Positions 8,077-17,087 are shown, numbered from the stretch's first letter. The stretch is 64,000 nucleotides of DNA from Oscillospiraceae bacterium (GCA_902790325.1 CADARP010000001.1:186001-250000); one strand, 5' to 3'. The notes: generated by a model not told the origin, from the letters alone. Made by a program: numbers and translations.

Positions 8077-9300
8077 ATGAGTAAACAGGTCGTGATGTGG
8101 ATCATGCTGATCGTTTGCATCATATGGTGCGGAATGCCTGTGCAGGCACAAACGCATTATGAGGACGGATTTGCGCTTTATGAGCCGGATGTTTTGCCTG
8201 CAGCGGCAGAAGACGCGGTTCCGTCTGGCGAACTGCCTGTGACGGTAAGGGCGAAAGCGGCGGTACTGATGGATCAGACAAGCGGTAAGGTTTTGCTTGA
8301 GATGCATAGCCGTGACAAGGTTTATCCGGCGTCTGTTACAAAAATCATGTCGCTTCTGCTCGTGGCGGAAGCGATCGATAACGGCACGCTGCACCTCGAC
8401 GATATGGTGACTGCAAGCACAAATGCGTCGTCAAAAGGAGGCTCGCAGATCTGGCTTAAAGAAGGAGAAACCATGAGCGTGCGGGATCTGCTGAAGGCGA
8501 CGGCGGTCTACAGCGCAAACGACGCCTGCACCGCGCTGGGCGAACAGATAGCCGGCGGGAGCGAAGCGTTCGTTGAAATGATGAACACGCGGGCGAAAGA
8601 ACTCGGCATGGCCGATACGCATTTTGTCAACTGCACGGGACTGGACGACGATACGACAGAGCATCTGACGAGCGCGTATGACGTTGCGATAATGTCGCGT
8701 GAACTGCTGCGTCATGAATGGATCACGGAGTATACGACGATCTGGATGGATTCCGTGCGGAACGGCGCGACGGAGCTGGTCAACACGAATAAGCTTGTGC
8801 GCTTTTACGAAGGAACGACAGGATTGAAAACCGGCACGACCAATAAGGCCGGATGCTGTGTATCGGCATCCGCAAGGCGCGGCGAAACGCACATGATTGC
8901 AGTTGTCATGGGCAGCGGCAACAGCTCCGATCGCTTTGAAGGCGCCAAAGCGCTGTTGAATTGGGGATTTGCCAATTATGAAACGATCACGCCTGAGATT
9001 GATATGACGACACTTACGCGTGTGCGCGTATTGCGCGGTGTGGAAAAAGACGTCGTTCCGCAGATGCCGCAAACGCTTTCCGTCTTGATTCCAAAAGGCA
9101 GAAGGGAGGACATCACGCAGCAGATCGACCTGCAGCTCGATGTTCAGGCACCGGTTGAGAAAGGACAGAAACTCGGCTCGGTTACCATCAAATTCGGAGA
9201 GGAGACTCTGGGGGAATACGCATTGACAGCGCCGCGGCAAATCGATGCGCTGACTGTTCCGATTGTATTTCGTCGTCTTATCGGCGTTTTTTCGCAGTAA
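8077..9300 (+). CDS. dacF: D-alanyl-D-alanine carboxypeptidase (DacF-like PBP, S11)
   Basis: This exported enzyme trims the terminal D-Ala from peptidoglycan stem peptides. The three penicillin-binding motifs are present: S86-V-T-K89, S146-A-N148 and K251-T-G253. A signal peptide ends near AQA, and a C-terminal beta-rich domain (residues about 310-390) matches the PBP5 C-terminal domain; the end may act as a membrane anchor. The start was set at 8077, where GGAGGT lies 6 nt upstream, rather than at 8029, giving 407 residues. It is divergent from the GPH operon. Assignment to DacF rather than DacA/DacB paralogues rests on overall type only. Confidence 0.9.
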   Translation: MSKQVVMWIMLIVCIIWCGMPVQAQTHYEDGFALYEPDVLPAAAEDAVPSGELPVTVRAKAAVLMDQTSGKVLLEMHSRDKVYPASVTKIMSLLLVAEAIDNGTLHLDDMVTASTNASSKGGSQIWLKEGETMSVRDLLKATAVYSANDACTALGEQIAGGSEAFVEMMNTRAKELGMADTHFVNCTGLDDDTTEHLTSAYDVAIMSRELLRHEWITEYTTIWMDSVRNGATELVNTNKLVRFYEGTTGLKTGTTNKAGCCVSASARRGETHMIAVVMGSGNSSDRFEGAKALLNWGFANYETITPEIDMTTLTRVRVLRGVEKDVVPQMPQTLSVLIPKGRREDITQQIDLQLDVQAPVEKGQKLGSVTIKFGEETLGEYALTAPRQIDALTVPIVFRRLIGVFSQ

Positions 9301-9325
9301 GTTGTAAATATTCTAAAGAAAAAGG

Positions 9326-9354
9326 TTGCAAAACGAAAAGGAATAGGTTAAAAT
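9326..9354 (+). promoter_or_regulatory. sigma-A promoter of pgi
   Basis: TTGCAA (9326-9331), a 17-nt spacer and TAAAAT (9349-9354) lie 33 nt upstream of the pgi ATG. Confidence 0.8.
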
Positions 9355-9387
9355 ATTATAAATCATTTTATAGGCGGAGGAAGTACA

Positions 9388-10728
9388 ATGGCATTTACGT
9401 TTTCCGAAAAATACGCGCGCTCTGCCGTATCGCAGGCCGATCTTTCCGCAATTGCGCCGGAGATCGCCGCCGCGCACGAAGCGCTTCGTACCGGTTCCGG
9501 AAAAGGCAGCGATTATACCGGATGGCTGACCTTGCCCGTCGATTATGATAAGGCGGAGTTTTCTGCGATTCTGGACGCAGCGGCTCGCATCAAGGCGCAG
9601 TCTCAGGTTTTGATCGTGATCGGCATCGGCGGATCGTATCTCGGCGCGCGCGCCGTGATCGAACTGTGCAAGTCGAATCTTTATAATGCGCTGCCCAAAG
9701 ATACGCCGGATATCTACTTTTCCGGCAATACCATCAGCTCCGATTCTCTGTCGGAACTGCTGCAGATCTGTGAAGAGCGTGACTTCTCGGTCAATGTTAT
9801 CTCCAAGTCTGGAACCACGACGGAACCTGCGGTTGCGTTCCGTGTTTTCCGGGAACTGCTCGTGCGCAAATACGGTGCCGAAGAAGCGGCGAAGCGTATT
9901 TATGTCACAACGGATAAATCCCGCGGCACATTGAAGGCGCTTGCCGATCGCGAAGGGTATCCGACATTTGTCGTGCCGGATGCAGTCGGCGGACGCTATT
10001 CTGTCTTGACGGCTGTCGGACTTCTTCCGATCGCTGTCGCCGGCATCGACATCAGCGCTCTCATGAAAGGCGCAGCGGACGCGATGGCTGCATATACCGA
10101 TCCCGATCTTGAAAAGAATGACAGCTACCGCTATGCCGCGATCCGCAACATTTTGTACCGCAAAGGCAAAAAGATCGAATTGTGCGTTGCATATGAACCG
10201 CGGTTTACGATGATGTGCGAATGGTTCAAACAGCTTTTCGGCGAGAGCGAAGGCAAAGACGGCGTCGGTATCTATCCGTCTTCCGCGATTTTTTCGACCG
10301 ATCTGCATTCGCTCGGTCAATATATTCAACAGGGCGAGCGCCATCTGTTTGAGACGGTCGTGCTGTTCCGCGAGGTCGGTCATGAGGTCATGATCGGCGT
10401 TGATCCGGAGAATGCGGACGGACTCAATTTCCTCAGCGGCAAGCCGCTGTCGTTCGTCAACCGCAAAGCGTTTGAGGGCACCGTGCTTGCGCACACCGAC
10501 GGAGGCGTTCCGAATCTGGTGCTTGAACTCGACCGTCCCGACGCGTATAATACAGGCTGGCTCATCTATTTCTTTGAACTTGCTTGCGCGATCTCCGGCT
10601 ACGTGCTGGGCGTCAATCCGTTCGATCAGCCCGGCGTCGAGAGTTACAAGAAGAATATGTTTGCGCTGCTCGGAAAGCCCGGCTACGAAGCCGAAAAAGC
10701 GGCGCTTGAAAAAAGATTATCCGAATAA
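9388..10728 (+). CDS. pgi: glucose-6-phosphate isomerase
   Basis: This cytosolic glycolytic enzyme interconverts glucose 6-phosphate and fructose 6-phosphate. The 446-residue length is typical of the short bacterial form. Visible motifs are [22 protein letters not shown] (phosphate-binding loop), GESEGKDG with the catalytic Glu, [11 protein letters not shown] with the catalytic His, and [14 protein letters not shown] with the C-terminal Lys. GGCGGAGGAAG precedes the ATG. A small P-loop gene follows 35 nt downstream. Confidence 0.96.
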   Translation: MAFTFSEKYARSAVSQADLSAIAPEIAAAHEALRTGSGKGSDYTGWLTLPVDYDKAEFSAILDAAARIKAQSQVLIVIGIGGSYLGARAVIELCKSNLYNALPKDTPDIYFSGNTISSDSLSELLQICEERDFSVNVISKSGTTTEPAVAFRVFRELLVRKYGAEEAAKRIYVTTDKSRGTLKALADREGYPTFVVPDAVGGRYSVLTAVGLLPIAVAGIDISALMKGAADAMAAYTDPDLEKNDSYRYAAIRNILYRKGKKIELCVAYEPRFTMMCEWFKQLFGESEGKDGVGIYPSSAIFSTDLHSLGQYIQQGERHLFETVVLFREVGHEVMIGVDPENADGLNFLSGKPLSFVNRKAFEGTVLAHTDGGVPNLVLELDRPDAYNTGWLIYFFELACAISGYVLGVNPFDQPGVESYKKNMFALLGKPGYEAEKAALEKRLSE

Positions 10729-10763
10729 TGCATCATATCATATAAGAAAGGATTGGTTTCACC

Positions 10764-11180
10764 ATGATTTCCCTGATTCTCGGACACAAGGGTTCCGGCA
10801 AGACAAAGCATTTGATCCAACTCGTCAATGAAGCGATGGAGCAGTCCGACGGCTGCGTTGTTTGTGTGGAAAAAGAACCGCATCTGACCTATGACGTCAA
10901 CTACAGAGTACGTCTGATCGACACTGATTTGTTCGGCATCTGCGGCTATGACCAGTTTTTCGGCTTTTTGTGCGGCGTTTGCGCCGGCAACCACGACATC
11001 ACCGACATTCTCATTGATGCGACGCTGAAGATCGGCGGCAGAGATTATGAGGCGTTGGCAGACTTTTTGACGAATGTGGACAAGTATTGTACGCAGTCCG
11101 GACAGAAAGTTACGTTTACTGTGTCCGCGGATAAAGAGGAACTGCCTGCTCGTATCTTTGATTTTTGCGAAGTATTATAA
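10764..11180 (+). CDS. small conserved P-loop protein, function unknown (138 aa)
   Basis: Residues 7-15 read GHKGSGKTK, a Walker A motif, right at the N-terminus. The rest is a short alpha/beta protein with no clear Walker B or partner domain; 138 residues is too short for a complete classical NTPase core with accessory domains. AAGGA lies upstream of the ATG. It follows pgi and precedes the strong yceD promoter, so it is probably read from the pgi promoter. I cannot name a function. Confidence 0.7.
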   Translation: MISLILGHKGSGKTKHLIQLVNEAMEQSDGCVVCVEKEPHLTYDVNYRVRLIDTDLFGICGYDQFFGFLCGVCAGNHDITDILIDATLKIGGRDYEALADFLTNVDKYCTQSGQKVTFTVSADKEELPARIFDFCEVL

Positions 11181-11198
11181 AAAAATCATAATTTGATA

Positions 11199-11227
11199 TT
11201 GACAAACATAAAAGAAAAAGTTATAAT
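11199..11227 (+). promoter_or_regulatory. consensus sigma-A promoter of yceD-rpmF
   Basis: This is a perfect consensus: TTGACA (11199-11204), a 17-nt spacer and TATAAT (11222-11227). Start of transcription is expected near 11234, leaving a 5' leader of about 55 nt. Confidence 0.93.
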
Positions 11228-11241
11228 GTCATTTGTGTTGC

Positions 11242-11260
11242 AAACCGCTATTTGCGGTTT
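11242..11260 (+). promoter_or_regulatory. 7-bp hairpin in the yceD-rpmF leader
   Basis: AAACCGC, a TATTT loop and GCGGTTT form a perfect 7-bp stem about 8 nt into the predicted transcript. The T run after it is short. It could protect the 5' end or act in leader control; no known ribosomal-protein leader is recognised. Confidence 0.45.
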
Positions 11261-11289
11261 TCAGGAATTGTCGAGGGTTTTGACGGTCT

Positions 11290-11787
11290 ATGATTTTTGA
11301 ACTGGAACCGATTTTCAACAACGTCGGCGCTGAGTTGCCTGTTGCGTATACCATGGATTGGTCTGACGTTCCTTTGAACGGTGTGTTTCCGTTCAAAGAA
11401 CCGGTTTCTGTTCGGGGCGAATTCCGCAACCGTGCGGGTATCGTTTCCGTGTGTGTGCGTGTGCAGTTTGTTCTGGACATGTTCTGCGACCGTTGTGCAC
11501 AGCCGATGCGGCAGTCGTTTGATATGCAAGTCGAGCATGTTCTCGTTCGCGAGCTTGCGGACGAAAGAAACGATGAGTTGATCCTGCTCGAATCGTTTCG
11601 CATGGATCTGGACGAGCTGGTGTCGGATGACATCTTTTTATCTTTGCCGACGAAGTTTTTGTGTAAAGATGATTGTTCGGGCGTTTGCCCGACGTGCGGT
11701 CAAAACCTCAATGACGGACCATGCAGTTGTAAGAAATCCGTGGACCCACGGCTTGCGGGTTTGTTGCAGCTTTTGGAGGATTCATGA
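11290..11787 (+). CDS. yceD: YceD/DUF177 family protein
   Basis: This 165-residue protein has the DUF177 pattern: a central CDRCAQP motif and a C-terminal Cys cluster (LCKDDCSGVCPTCGQNLN...C) that probably binds zinc. In bacteria and plants this family is linked to 23S rRNA accumulation and is usually encoded just before rpmF, as here (33 nt). The ribosome binding site is weak: GAGGG about 12 nt before the ATG. The gene follows a consensus promoter. Confidence 0.85.
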   Translation: MIFELEPIFNNVGAELPVAYTMDWSDVPLNGVFPFKEPVSVRGEFRNRAGIVSVCVRVQFVLDMFCDRCAQPMRQSFDMQVEHVLVRELADERNDELILLESFRMDLDELVSDDIFLSLPTKFLCKDDCSGVCPTCGQNLNDGPCSCKKSVDPRLAGLLQLLEDS

Positions 11788-11820
11788 AGCAGCCAAGCAA
11801 TTTAAGGAGGTGCTCGCAGT

Positions 11821-12012
11821 ATGGCAGTCCCGAAAAGGAGAGTATCAAAAGCAAGACGCGACAAGAGACGTTCTAACGTGTGGAAGCTTGAAGCTCCTAC
11901 GCTGGAAAAGTGCACGAAGTGCGGCGCTTACAAGCGTCCCCACAGAGTGTGCCCGGAGTGCGGCTATTACAACGGTCGTCAGGTTATTGACGTCGACAAG
12001 AAAGACGCATAA
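11821..12012 (+). CDS. rpmF: 50S ribosomal protein L32
   Basis: This 63-residue basic protein begins MAVPKRRVSKARRDKRRS, the L32 hallmark. Cysteines 31, 34, 44 and 47 form two CxxC pairs, so it is the zinc-binding (C+) form. AAGGAGGTG lies 8 nt upstream of the ATG. The operon ends at the hairpin 35 nt or less downstream. The usual plsX partner seen in many Firmicutes is absent. Confidence 0.97.
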   Translation: MAVPKRRVSKARRDKRRSNVWKLEAPTLEKCTKCGAYKRPHRVCPECGYYNGRQVIDVDKKDA

Positions 12013-12034
12013 GTACGGCGTATCGTCGCTTACG

Positions 12035-12065
12035 GACAGAGAAGATCCCTTCTCTGTCTTTTGCT
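12035..12065 (+). terminator. intrinsic terminator after rpmF
   Basis: GACAGAGAAG (12035-12044) pairs perfectly with CTTCTCTGTC (12049-12058) around a 4-nt loop, followed by TTTTGCTTT. Confidence 0.92.
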
Positions 12066-12097
12066 TTATCTACAGTGTTTTTGTTTGAGGTGAGACA

Positions 12098-13405
12098 ATG
12101 GCTGTCATAATCAAGGATGTGGAACCCGGTTCTGTTTGCGCGCGAAAGCGTGTACACGCGGGCGATGTGCTGCTGCGCGTCAACGGCCATGAGATCACCG
12201 ATGTATTGGATTACCGGTTTTATATTGAGTCGGAAAAACTGACGATCGAGATTCGCACGGCAAAGGGGCACGAACGTAAGATTCACATACGCAAGGATGA
12301 ATCACAGGACGTCGGCCTGTTGTTTGAAACCTATTTGATGGACAAACAGCGGCGCTGCGCGAACAAATGCATATTCTGCTTTATCGATCAGCTCCCGAGC
12401 GGAATGCGCGATAGTTTGTATTTCAAGGATGACGACGCGCGTTTGTCGTTTTTATTCGGAAACTATATCACGATGACGAATTTGTCGGAACGGGAAGTGC
12501 AGCGCATCATAGACATGCACATCAGTCCGATCAATGTATCTGTGCATACAATGGACCCGGAACTGCGATGCCGCATGATGGGGAACCGCAGGGCGGGAGA
12601 GAGCTTGCAGTATTTGCGCCGATTTGCGGATGCGGGTCTGCGGCTGAATACACAGCTCGTTCTGTGCCCCGGAATCAATGACGGCGAGCAGCTTCGGTAC
12701 AGTCTTGAGAAACTGCGCGAACTTGTTCCGGCGCTGCAAAGCATCGCCGCGGTGCCCGTGGGACTGACTGCACACCGCGAAGGGCTGGAGCCGCTGCGAA
12801 GCTATTCAAAAGATGAAGCTGCCGCGGTGATCGACACCATCGACAGCTTCAATGAAAAGAATATATCCGACGGCATAGGGAGACTGGCTTTTGCCGCCGA
12901 CGAGTTTTATCTGAAAGCGGAGCGTCCGATTCCGGACGCAGAATACTACGGCGATTTCCCGCAGCTCGAAAACGGAGTCGGGATGTGGGCGCTTCTTCGC
13001 GAGGAGTTTTCGCAGGCGCTTGCCGAGGAACCGTCCTGCGCCTGTAAACGATCCGTTACTGCCGTAACAGGAAAAGCTGTAGGCCCGCTGATCGACTCGC
13101 TTGCGCGCATGGCCGAGGATCAGTTTGACGGATTGTACATTCATGTCATTCCGATCGAAAACCGCTTTTTCGGCAGTGAGATAACGGTGTCCGGCCTTCT
13201 TACAGGGCGCGACATCCTGGAACAGACGAAAGATTTGCAGCTCGGTGACGCGCTGCTGTTTCCGGCGTCCGCTCTGCGCCAGGGCGAGGACGTCTTTTTG
13301 GACGATCGCACACCGCAGGAATTGTCCGATATTCTCGGTATTCCTCTTTTGCCGGTACGCGGGGACGGTTCCGGTTTGCTGGACGCGTTTTTAGGCCGTG
13401 CGTAA
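12098..13405 (+). CDS. PDZ/radical-SAM/DUF512 protein (TIGR03279-like)
   Basis: The N-terminal 70 residues look like a PDZ-type domain (EPGS....RVHAGDVLLRVNGHEITD). C87, C91 and C94 form the Cx3Cx2C radical-SAM cluster motif within RRCANKCIFCFIDQLP. A C-terminal DUF512-like region ends in DGSGLL. This is the layout of the putative radical SAM enzymes called TIGR03279, common in Clostridia and cyanobacteria and of unknown reaction. GAGGTGA precedes the ATG. In many clostridia the gene sits by the GTPase gene der; that neighbour is not seen here. It overlaps the minus-strand small ORF at its end by 15 nt. Confidence 0.88.
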   Translation: MAVIIKDVEPGSVCARKRVHAGDVLLRVNGHEITDVLDYRFYIESEKLTIEIRTAKGHERKIHIRKDESQDVGLLFETYLMDKQRRCANKCIFCFIDQLPSGMRDSLYFKDDDARLSFLFGNYITMTNLSEREVQRIIDMHISPINVSVHTMDPELRCRMMGNRRAGESLQYLRRFADAGLRLNTQLVLCPGINDGEQLRYSLEKLRELVPALQSIAAVPVGLTAHREGLEPLRSYSKDEAAAVIDTIDSFNEKNISDGIGRLAFAADEFYLKAERPIPDAEYYGDFPQLENGVGMWALLREEFSQALAEEPSCACKRSVTAVTGKAVGPLIDSLARMAEDQFDGLYIHVIPIENRFFGSEITVSGLLTGRDILEQTKDLQLGDALLFPASALRQGEDVFLDDRTPQELSDILGIPLLPVRGDGSGLLDAFLGRA

Positions 13406-13687
13406 TCCCTCCGTCAAAAGTGTGCCGAGCGCCGTTACGCCGACGCACGGACGGATCGAAGCAAACAGGTCGGCCGCCAAAGCTCGCGCGGTATAATAGC
13501 CGAGCAGACCTCCCGCGCAAATGCGTATGGCCGCGGCGTAAAAGAGAATGAGCAGCATATACACGCCGCAGAATATCAGCAGGTTTTTCGTTACTCCGGA
13601 AAGCTGCTTTACCGTTTCGACAGTCGTATGTAACCATTTCATCTGCATCACCGTATGCATTCTATCATGAAAAAAATCGTCATGCAA
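13391..13687 (-). CDS. possible small membrane protein (98 aa or shorter)
   Basis: This ORF fills the otherwise empty stretch between the radical-SAM gene and the next plus-strand gene. A strong hydrophobic segment (LLIFCGVYMLLILFYAAAIRI) is followed by a second Gly/Ala-rich weakly hydrophobic segment, so one or two membrane passes are likely. The start is uncertain: Met 14 or Met 16 is as likely as Met 1, and a TTGCAT-16-TAGAAT promoter-like pair lies just upstream of those. No family is recognised. Confidence 0.45.
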   Translation of the reverse strand: MHDDFFHDRMHTVMQMKWLHTTVETVKQLSGVTKNLLIFCGVYMLLILFYAAAIRICAGGLLGYYTARALAADLFASIRPCVGVTALGTLLTEGLRTA

Positions 13688-13721
13688 TGCAAATCATTTT
13701 CCACGAAAGGAGATCATTTCC

Positions 13722-14504
13722 ATGCAAATCGGCGTTTCCACGTCCTGTCTTTACCCCATGCTGACAGAACAGGCGCTTCGTACCGTTGCGGAATCCGGCG
13801 TTCGGGAAACGGAGATCTTCTTTAATGCGGAGTGTGAAACGCGCGGGGATTTGTTTCGTGAGATTTGTGCGATCCGAGAGGCATACGGTTTACACATTCA
13901 GGCGGTGCATCCGTATTTTACATTTGCGGAGTCCCGACTTCTGTTCGATGCGTACAAGCGGCGTTTTTTTGACGGGAAGGAGTTTGTGAAACGTCTGTGC
14001 GAAACATGTCGCGCGCTCGGCAGCAACCGTTTGATTCTGCACGGTGAACGGGAACCGTTCAAGATTTCGGAAGCGGAATACATTGAACGGTTCGGGGAGT
14101 TGGCCATGCTGACGGCCGGAGAAGGTGTTGCACTGACACAGGAAAATGTTGTTCATTTCCGCAGTCAGGACCCCGAGTTTCTTTCGCGTATGCAACGGGA
14201 ACTCGGCGATCTGTTCGCAATGACTTTTGACGTCAAACAGGCTGTGCGCAGCGGTGTTGATCCGATAGCTCTTGCAAAACGTTTTGCGCCGCAGATCGTA
14301 CATCTGCATCTGAGCGATCACGGCGATATAGGGGACTGCCTGCCGATCGGCAAAGGTTCTTTCGACTTCTCACAGCTGTTCGGTGTTTTGAAAGACGGCG
14401 GATTTTGCGGCGACGGCGTCGTGGAACTGTATCGTGCATGTTATAAAGAGACGCGTGAATTATCAGAAAGCGCTGAAAAATTGACCTCTATTTCAAATAT
14501 TTAA
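13722..14504 (+). CDS. sugar phosphate isomerase/epimerase-like TIM-barrel protein
   Basis: This 260-residue protein fits the xylose isomerase-like/AP endonuclease 2 fold. It starts with a short beta strand and STSCL, has a mid-region LTQENV with a candidate metal Glu, FDVKQA (Asp), VHLHLSDHG (His/Asp) and a C-terminal VVELY Glu. These fit the Glu/Asp/His metal site of the fold. AAAGGAG precedes the ATG. No substrate can be deduced; it is transcribed ahead of nrdR, which has its own promoter. Confidence 0.8.
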   Translation: MQIGVSTSCLYPMLTEQALRTVAESGVRETEIFFNAECETRGDLFREICAIREAYGLHIQAVHPYFTFAESRLLFDAYKRRFFDGKEFVKRLCETCRALGSNRLILHGEREPFKISEAEYIERFGELAMLTAGEGVALTQENVVHFRSQDPEFLSRMQRELGDLFAMTFDVKQAVRSGVDPIALAKRFAPQIVHLHLSDHGDIGDCLPIGKGSFDFSQLFGVLKDGGFCGDGVVELYRACYKETRELSESAEKLTSISNI

Positions 14505-14524
14505 TTGAAATTGACGAAAAAGCA

Positions 14525-14553
14525 TTGCATTCTTTATGTTTTTGTGCTACAAT
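14525..14553 (+). promoter_or_regulatory. sigma-A promoter of nrdR
   Basis: TTGCAT (14525-14530), a 17-nt spacer and TACAAT (14548-14553) lie upstream of the nrdR GTG start. Confidence 0.75.
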
Positions 14554-14582
14554 AATAAAACAAATCAAGAGAGGTGAAAACT

Positions 14583-15038
14583 GTGAAGTGTCCGTATTGC
14601 GGTTACGAAGAAAGTAAAGTGATCGATTCCCGACCCACCGATGAAGGCGAACGGATTCGCCGGCGCAGAGAGTGCATCAGCTGCGGCAAGCGTTTCACGA
14701 CATATGAGGTGATCGAGAGCGTACCGGTCATAGTTGTCAAAAAGGACAAGTCCAGAGAGGTGTTTGATCGGAACAAGCTCTTTAACGGGCTTCTTCGTGC
14801 TTGTGAAAAGCGCCCCGTCTCGCTTGAAACGATTGAGCATGTTGTGAGCGATATTGAAACCAAACTGCAGAATTCTCTGGACCGTGAAGTGACGTCCAGC
14901 TATATCGGCCAGCTTGCAATGGATTCGCTCAAGGAAATCGACGAGGTCGCTTACGTGCGATTCGCTTCGGTTTACCGCCAATTTAAGGATATCAACACAT
15001 TCATGGACGAGCTGGCTAAGCTGCTTGGCGACAAGTAA
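14583..15038 (+). CDS. nrdR: transcriptional repressor NrdR
   Basis: NrdR is an ATP/dATP-sensing repressor of ribonucleotide reductase genes. C3, C6, C31 and C34 form the N-terminal zinc ribbon (MKCPYCG...[12 protein letters not shown]), and an ATP-cone follows ([15 protein letters not shown]). The start is taken at GTG 14583, because GAGAGGTG lies at the right distance and the protein then begins MKCPYCG like other NrdRs, giving 151 residues; GTG 14574 would sit inside the ribosome binding site. A 51-codon gene follows after 10 nt. Confidence 0.96.
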   Translation: MKCPYCGYEESKVIDSRPTDEGERIRRRRECISCGKRFTTYEVIESVPVIVVKKDKSREVFDRNKLFNGLLRACEKRPVSLETIEHVVSDIETKLQNSLDREVTSSYIGQLAMDSLKEIDEVAYVRFASVYRQFKDINTFMDELAKLLGDK

Positions 15039-15048
15039 GGAGTTGTCT

Positions 15049-15204
15049 ATGGATTTCGGTGAAATATGGAGCAAGATTAAAGATTTCTTCGGCGATGTTG
15101 TATACTACTTCAAGCATTTTAAAGCAAGCGGTATATACAAATTCGGCGATATGATCTATGCGGTCATACTGCTGATCGTTGCCGTTGTTAAATCGTTCGG
15201 TTAA
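15049..15204 (+). CDS. small membrane protein after nrdR (51 aa)
   Basis: ATG 15049 has AAGGAG about 7 nt upstream and opens a 51-codon frame that ends just before a strong terminator. The product has a charged amphipathic N-terminal half (WSKIKDFFGDVVYYFKHF) and a C-terminal hydrophobic helix (MIYAVILLIVAVVKSF). It is probably cotranscribed with nrdR. The spacing, ribosome binding site and terminator support a real gene, but no family is recognised. Confidence 0.7.
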   Translation: MDFGEIWSKIKDFFGDVVYYFKHFKASGIYKFGDMIYAVILLIVAVVKSFG

Positions 15205-15210
15205 TGCTTG

Positions 15211-15234
15211 GGGGCTGTTTTACAGCCCCTTTTT
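15211..15234 (+). terminator. intrinsic terminator of the nrdR unit
   Basis: GGGGCTGT (15211-15218) pairs with ACAGCCCC (15222-15229) around TTT, followed by five T residues. Confidence 0.92.
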
Positions 15235-15259
15235 CATTGTCTGTTCACAATTGCAGTAC

Positions 15260-15288
15260 TTGATTTTTCATTGAATTTGCTGTATGAT
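15260..15288 (+). promoter_or_regulatory. sigma-A promoter of the ceramidase-like gene
   Basis: TTGATT (15260-15265), a 17-nt spacer and TATGAT (15283-15288) lie 27 nt upstream of ATG 15316. Confidence 0.7.
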
Positions 15289-15315
15289 AGAAAACATAGG
15301 GAAAGGGTGAGCAAG

Positions 15316-17082
15316 ATGCGGAAGCATATGAAGCTGCTTGCGTTGTTTACGGCGCTGTGTCTCCTGATTTCTTCTCTGTCTTTAAACGCATTCTCTCTTG
15401 ACAAGTCGATTGAATCCGGCTTTCGATTCGGAGCCGCAAAAGGGATCGAGGTTTTGATCAACGGCATTGTCGGCCTGGTCAATCATTTTGTGCCGGACGG
15501 CGAAAACTTCTATGACCGCGCGGCATACAGGAGCGAGGGCTTTTTGCCCGGCACGGCAGAAACACCGGCAAATCTGTCCGTTTCTCCGTGCTGGCGCTTG
15601 GGGAGCGCCGAGGCGTCGCTCGTCCCTGATGATTGGAAAACACATACCTATTACATCGGCGGATTTATCAGTTCTGCCAATCTGTTCACGAACCGTGTTG
15701 AGGAGCTTCTGGATGATATGCGGGTGCGCGTTATCGCGCTCGACGACGGTACCGGACGCGGCACGGCCGTGTTTGCGACGATCGACAGCATCGGTTTGAC
15801 CAATAAAGACGTCCGGCACATCCGTGCGCTCCTGCGTGAAAACATGCCGAACACGCTGTTTTCCGGCATCACGGTTTGCGCTACGCACTGCCACAGCGGA
15901 ATCGATACGGAGGGTCTGTGGACGCAGCTTTTTCGTAAACTCCCGATGAATCTTGCGAAATCCGTAATCGGTATGGGCGATCTTGAGACCGGAACCGATC
16001 CGCATTATATGGATTTTTTGTATAAGACAGTAGCGTGCGCCATGCAGAAAGCGGTAGAAAGCATGACTGCCGGTAAACTGTCCTATGCAAGCAAGGACAT
16101 CGGAGACGATTACTTTTCTGTAAAAGATCGTGATTTATGGAATGTGCGGATGTCGCAGATCAACCGCTTTGTGTTCACGCCTGATGACGGGAGTGTTCGT
16201 CCGACTATGATCGTCAACATTGCGGCGCATCCGGATGTTGCGGGATTGCCTTTCGACAAGACGGATAACGGACGCGGTGTTTCCGGCGACTATATCTACT
16301 ACATGGGTCAGCGTATAAATGACGCCGGATACAACTTTATGTTCTTTAACGGCGCGATCGCCGCAGTCTATATGTCGCGCGGCAAAACGAATAACAGTCA
16401 GACGATTGATCGCAGGGTCGAACAGTCCGCAAGATACGGCGACGCGCTCGGAAAGATGGCGCTTTCGTTGACGCTGACGGAACAAGAAATTGCGGATAAC
16501 GAATTCTTGACGGATGACGAAGTGGAAGCGGCAGAGCGCGCAGCAGCCGAAGCGAACGGCGGAGAATACTTCGTGTGGTACAAGGATTGGGCGCCGGTTC
16601 GGGAAGTGGATGTGCCGGCGGATCTGAAACTGCGTTTTGCCGAGGTAACGGTTCCGGTCACAAACGGGATCATCGAACTTGCCGGAAAGCTGAATCTTGC
16701 TTCCTACGATGTGCTTTGCGAAGACGGTAAGTATTTCATAAATACGGAGATCGGATTTATGGAACTTGGCGGCGCGGTTCGTGTTGTGCTGCTGCCGGGC
16801 GAAGTGTGTCAGGATCTTGTAGTCGGCGGCGGTTCTTTGACGGCGGAAGTGTCCTTTTCAAAACGCGACTTCAGCGAAAAATCGATTTATGACCTTTTCG
16901 GTGAGAATACGATCGCGTTTGGTCTTGCGAACGATGCGATCGGTTATGTCGTTCCGGACAATGATTTTTGCTTGTGCGGAGTGTTCGGACATTACGATGA
17001 ATTGGTCAGTCTCGGTAAACATACGGCGTCCACGATCCTGCGCGCATTTGCAGATCTGGCTGCCGGAATATATAAGGAGTAA
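15316..17082 (+). CDS. exported neutral ceramidase-like protein
   Basis: The 588-residue protein begins with a signal peptide (MRKHMKLLALFTALCLLISS). The N-terminal domain resembles the neutral/alkaline non-lysosomal ceramidase domain: a strand ending in AVFATIDSIGL, then H191-C-H193 in CATHCHSG, which matches the THTHSG-type zinc motif, and later a VNIAAHPD segment. The start was placed at 15316, since the upstream extension is not protein-like and overlaps the terminator; GTG 15307 is an alternative. Hydrolysis of an N-acyl lipid or a related secreted substrate is the family-based guess; many clostridial homologues are uncharacterised. A TIM-barrel isomerase gene follows after 5 nt. Confidence 0.72.
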   Translation: MRKHMKLLALFTALCLLISSLSLNAFSLDKSIESGFRFGAAKGIEVLINGIVGLVNHFVPDGENFYDRAAYRSEGFLPGTAETPANLSVSPCWRLGSAEASLVPDDWKTHTYYIGGFISSANLFTNRVEELLDDMRVRVIALDDGTGRGTAVFATIDSIGLTNKDVRHIRALLRENMPNTLFSGITVCATHCHSGIDTEGLWTQLFRKLPMNLAKSVIGMGDLETGTDPHYMDFLYKTVACAMQKAVESMTAGKLSYASKDIGDDYFSVKDRDLWNVRMSQINRFVFTPDDGSVRPTMIVNIAAHPDVAGLPFDKTDNGRGVSGDYIYYMGQRINDAGYNFMFFNGAIAAVYMSRGKTNNSQTIDRRVEQSARYGDALGKMALSLTLTEQEIADNEFLTDDEVEAAERAAAEANGGEYFVWYKDWAPVREVDVPADLKLRFAEVTVPVTNGIIELAGKLNLASYDVLCEDGKYFINTEIGFMELGGAVRVVLLPGEVCQDLVVGGGSLTAEVSFSKRDFSEKSIYDLFGENTIAFGLANDAIGYVVPDNDFCLCGVFGHYDELVSLGKHTASTILRAFADLAAGIYKE

Positions 17083-17087
17083 AGAAT

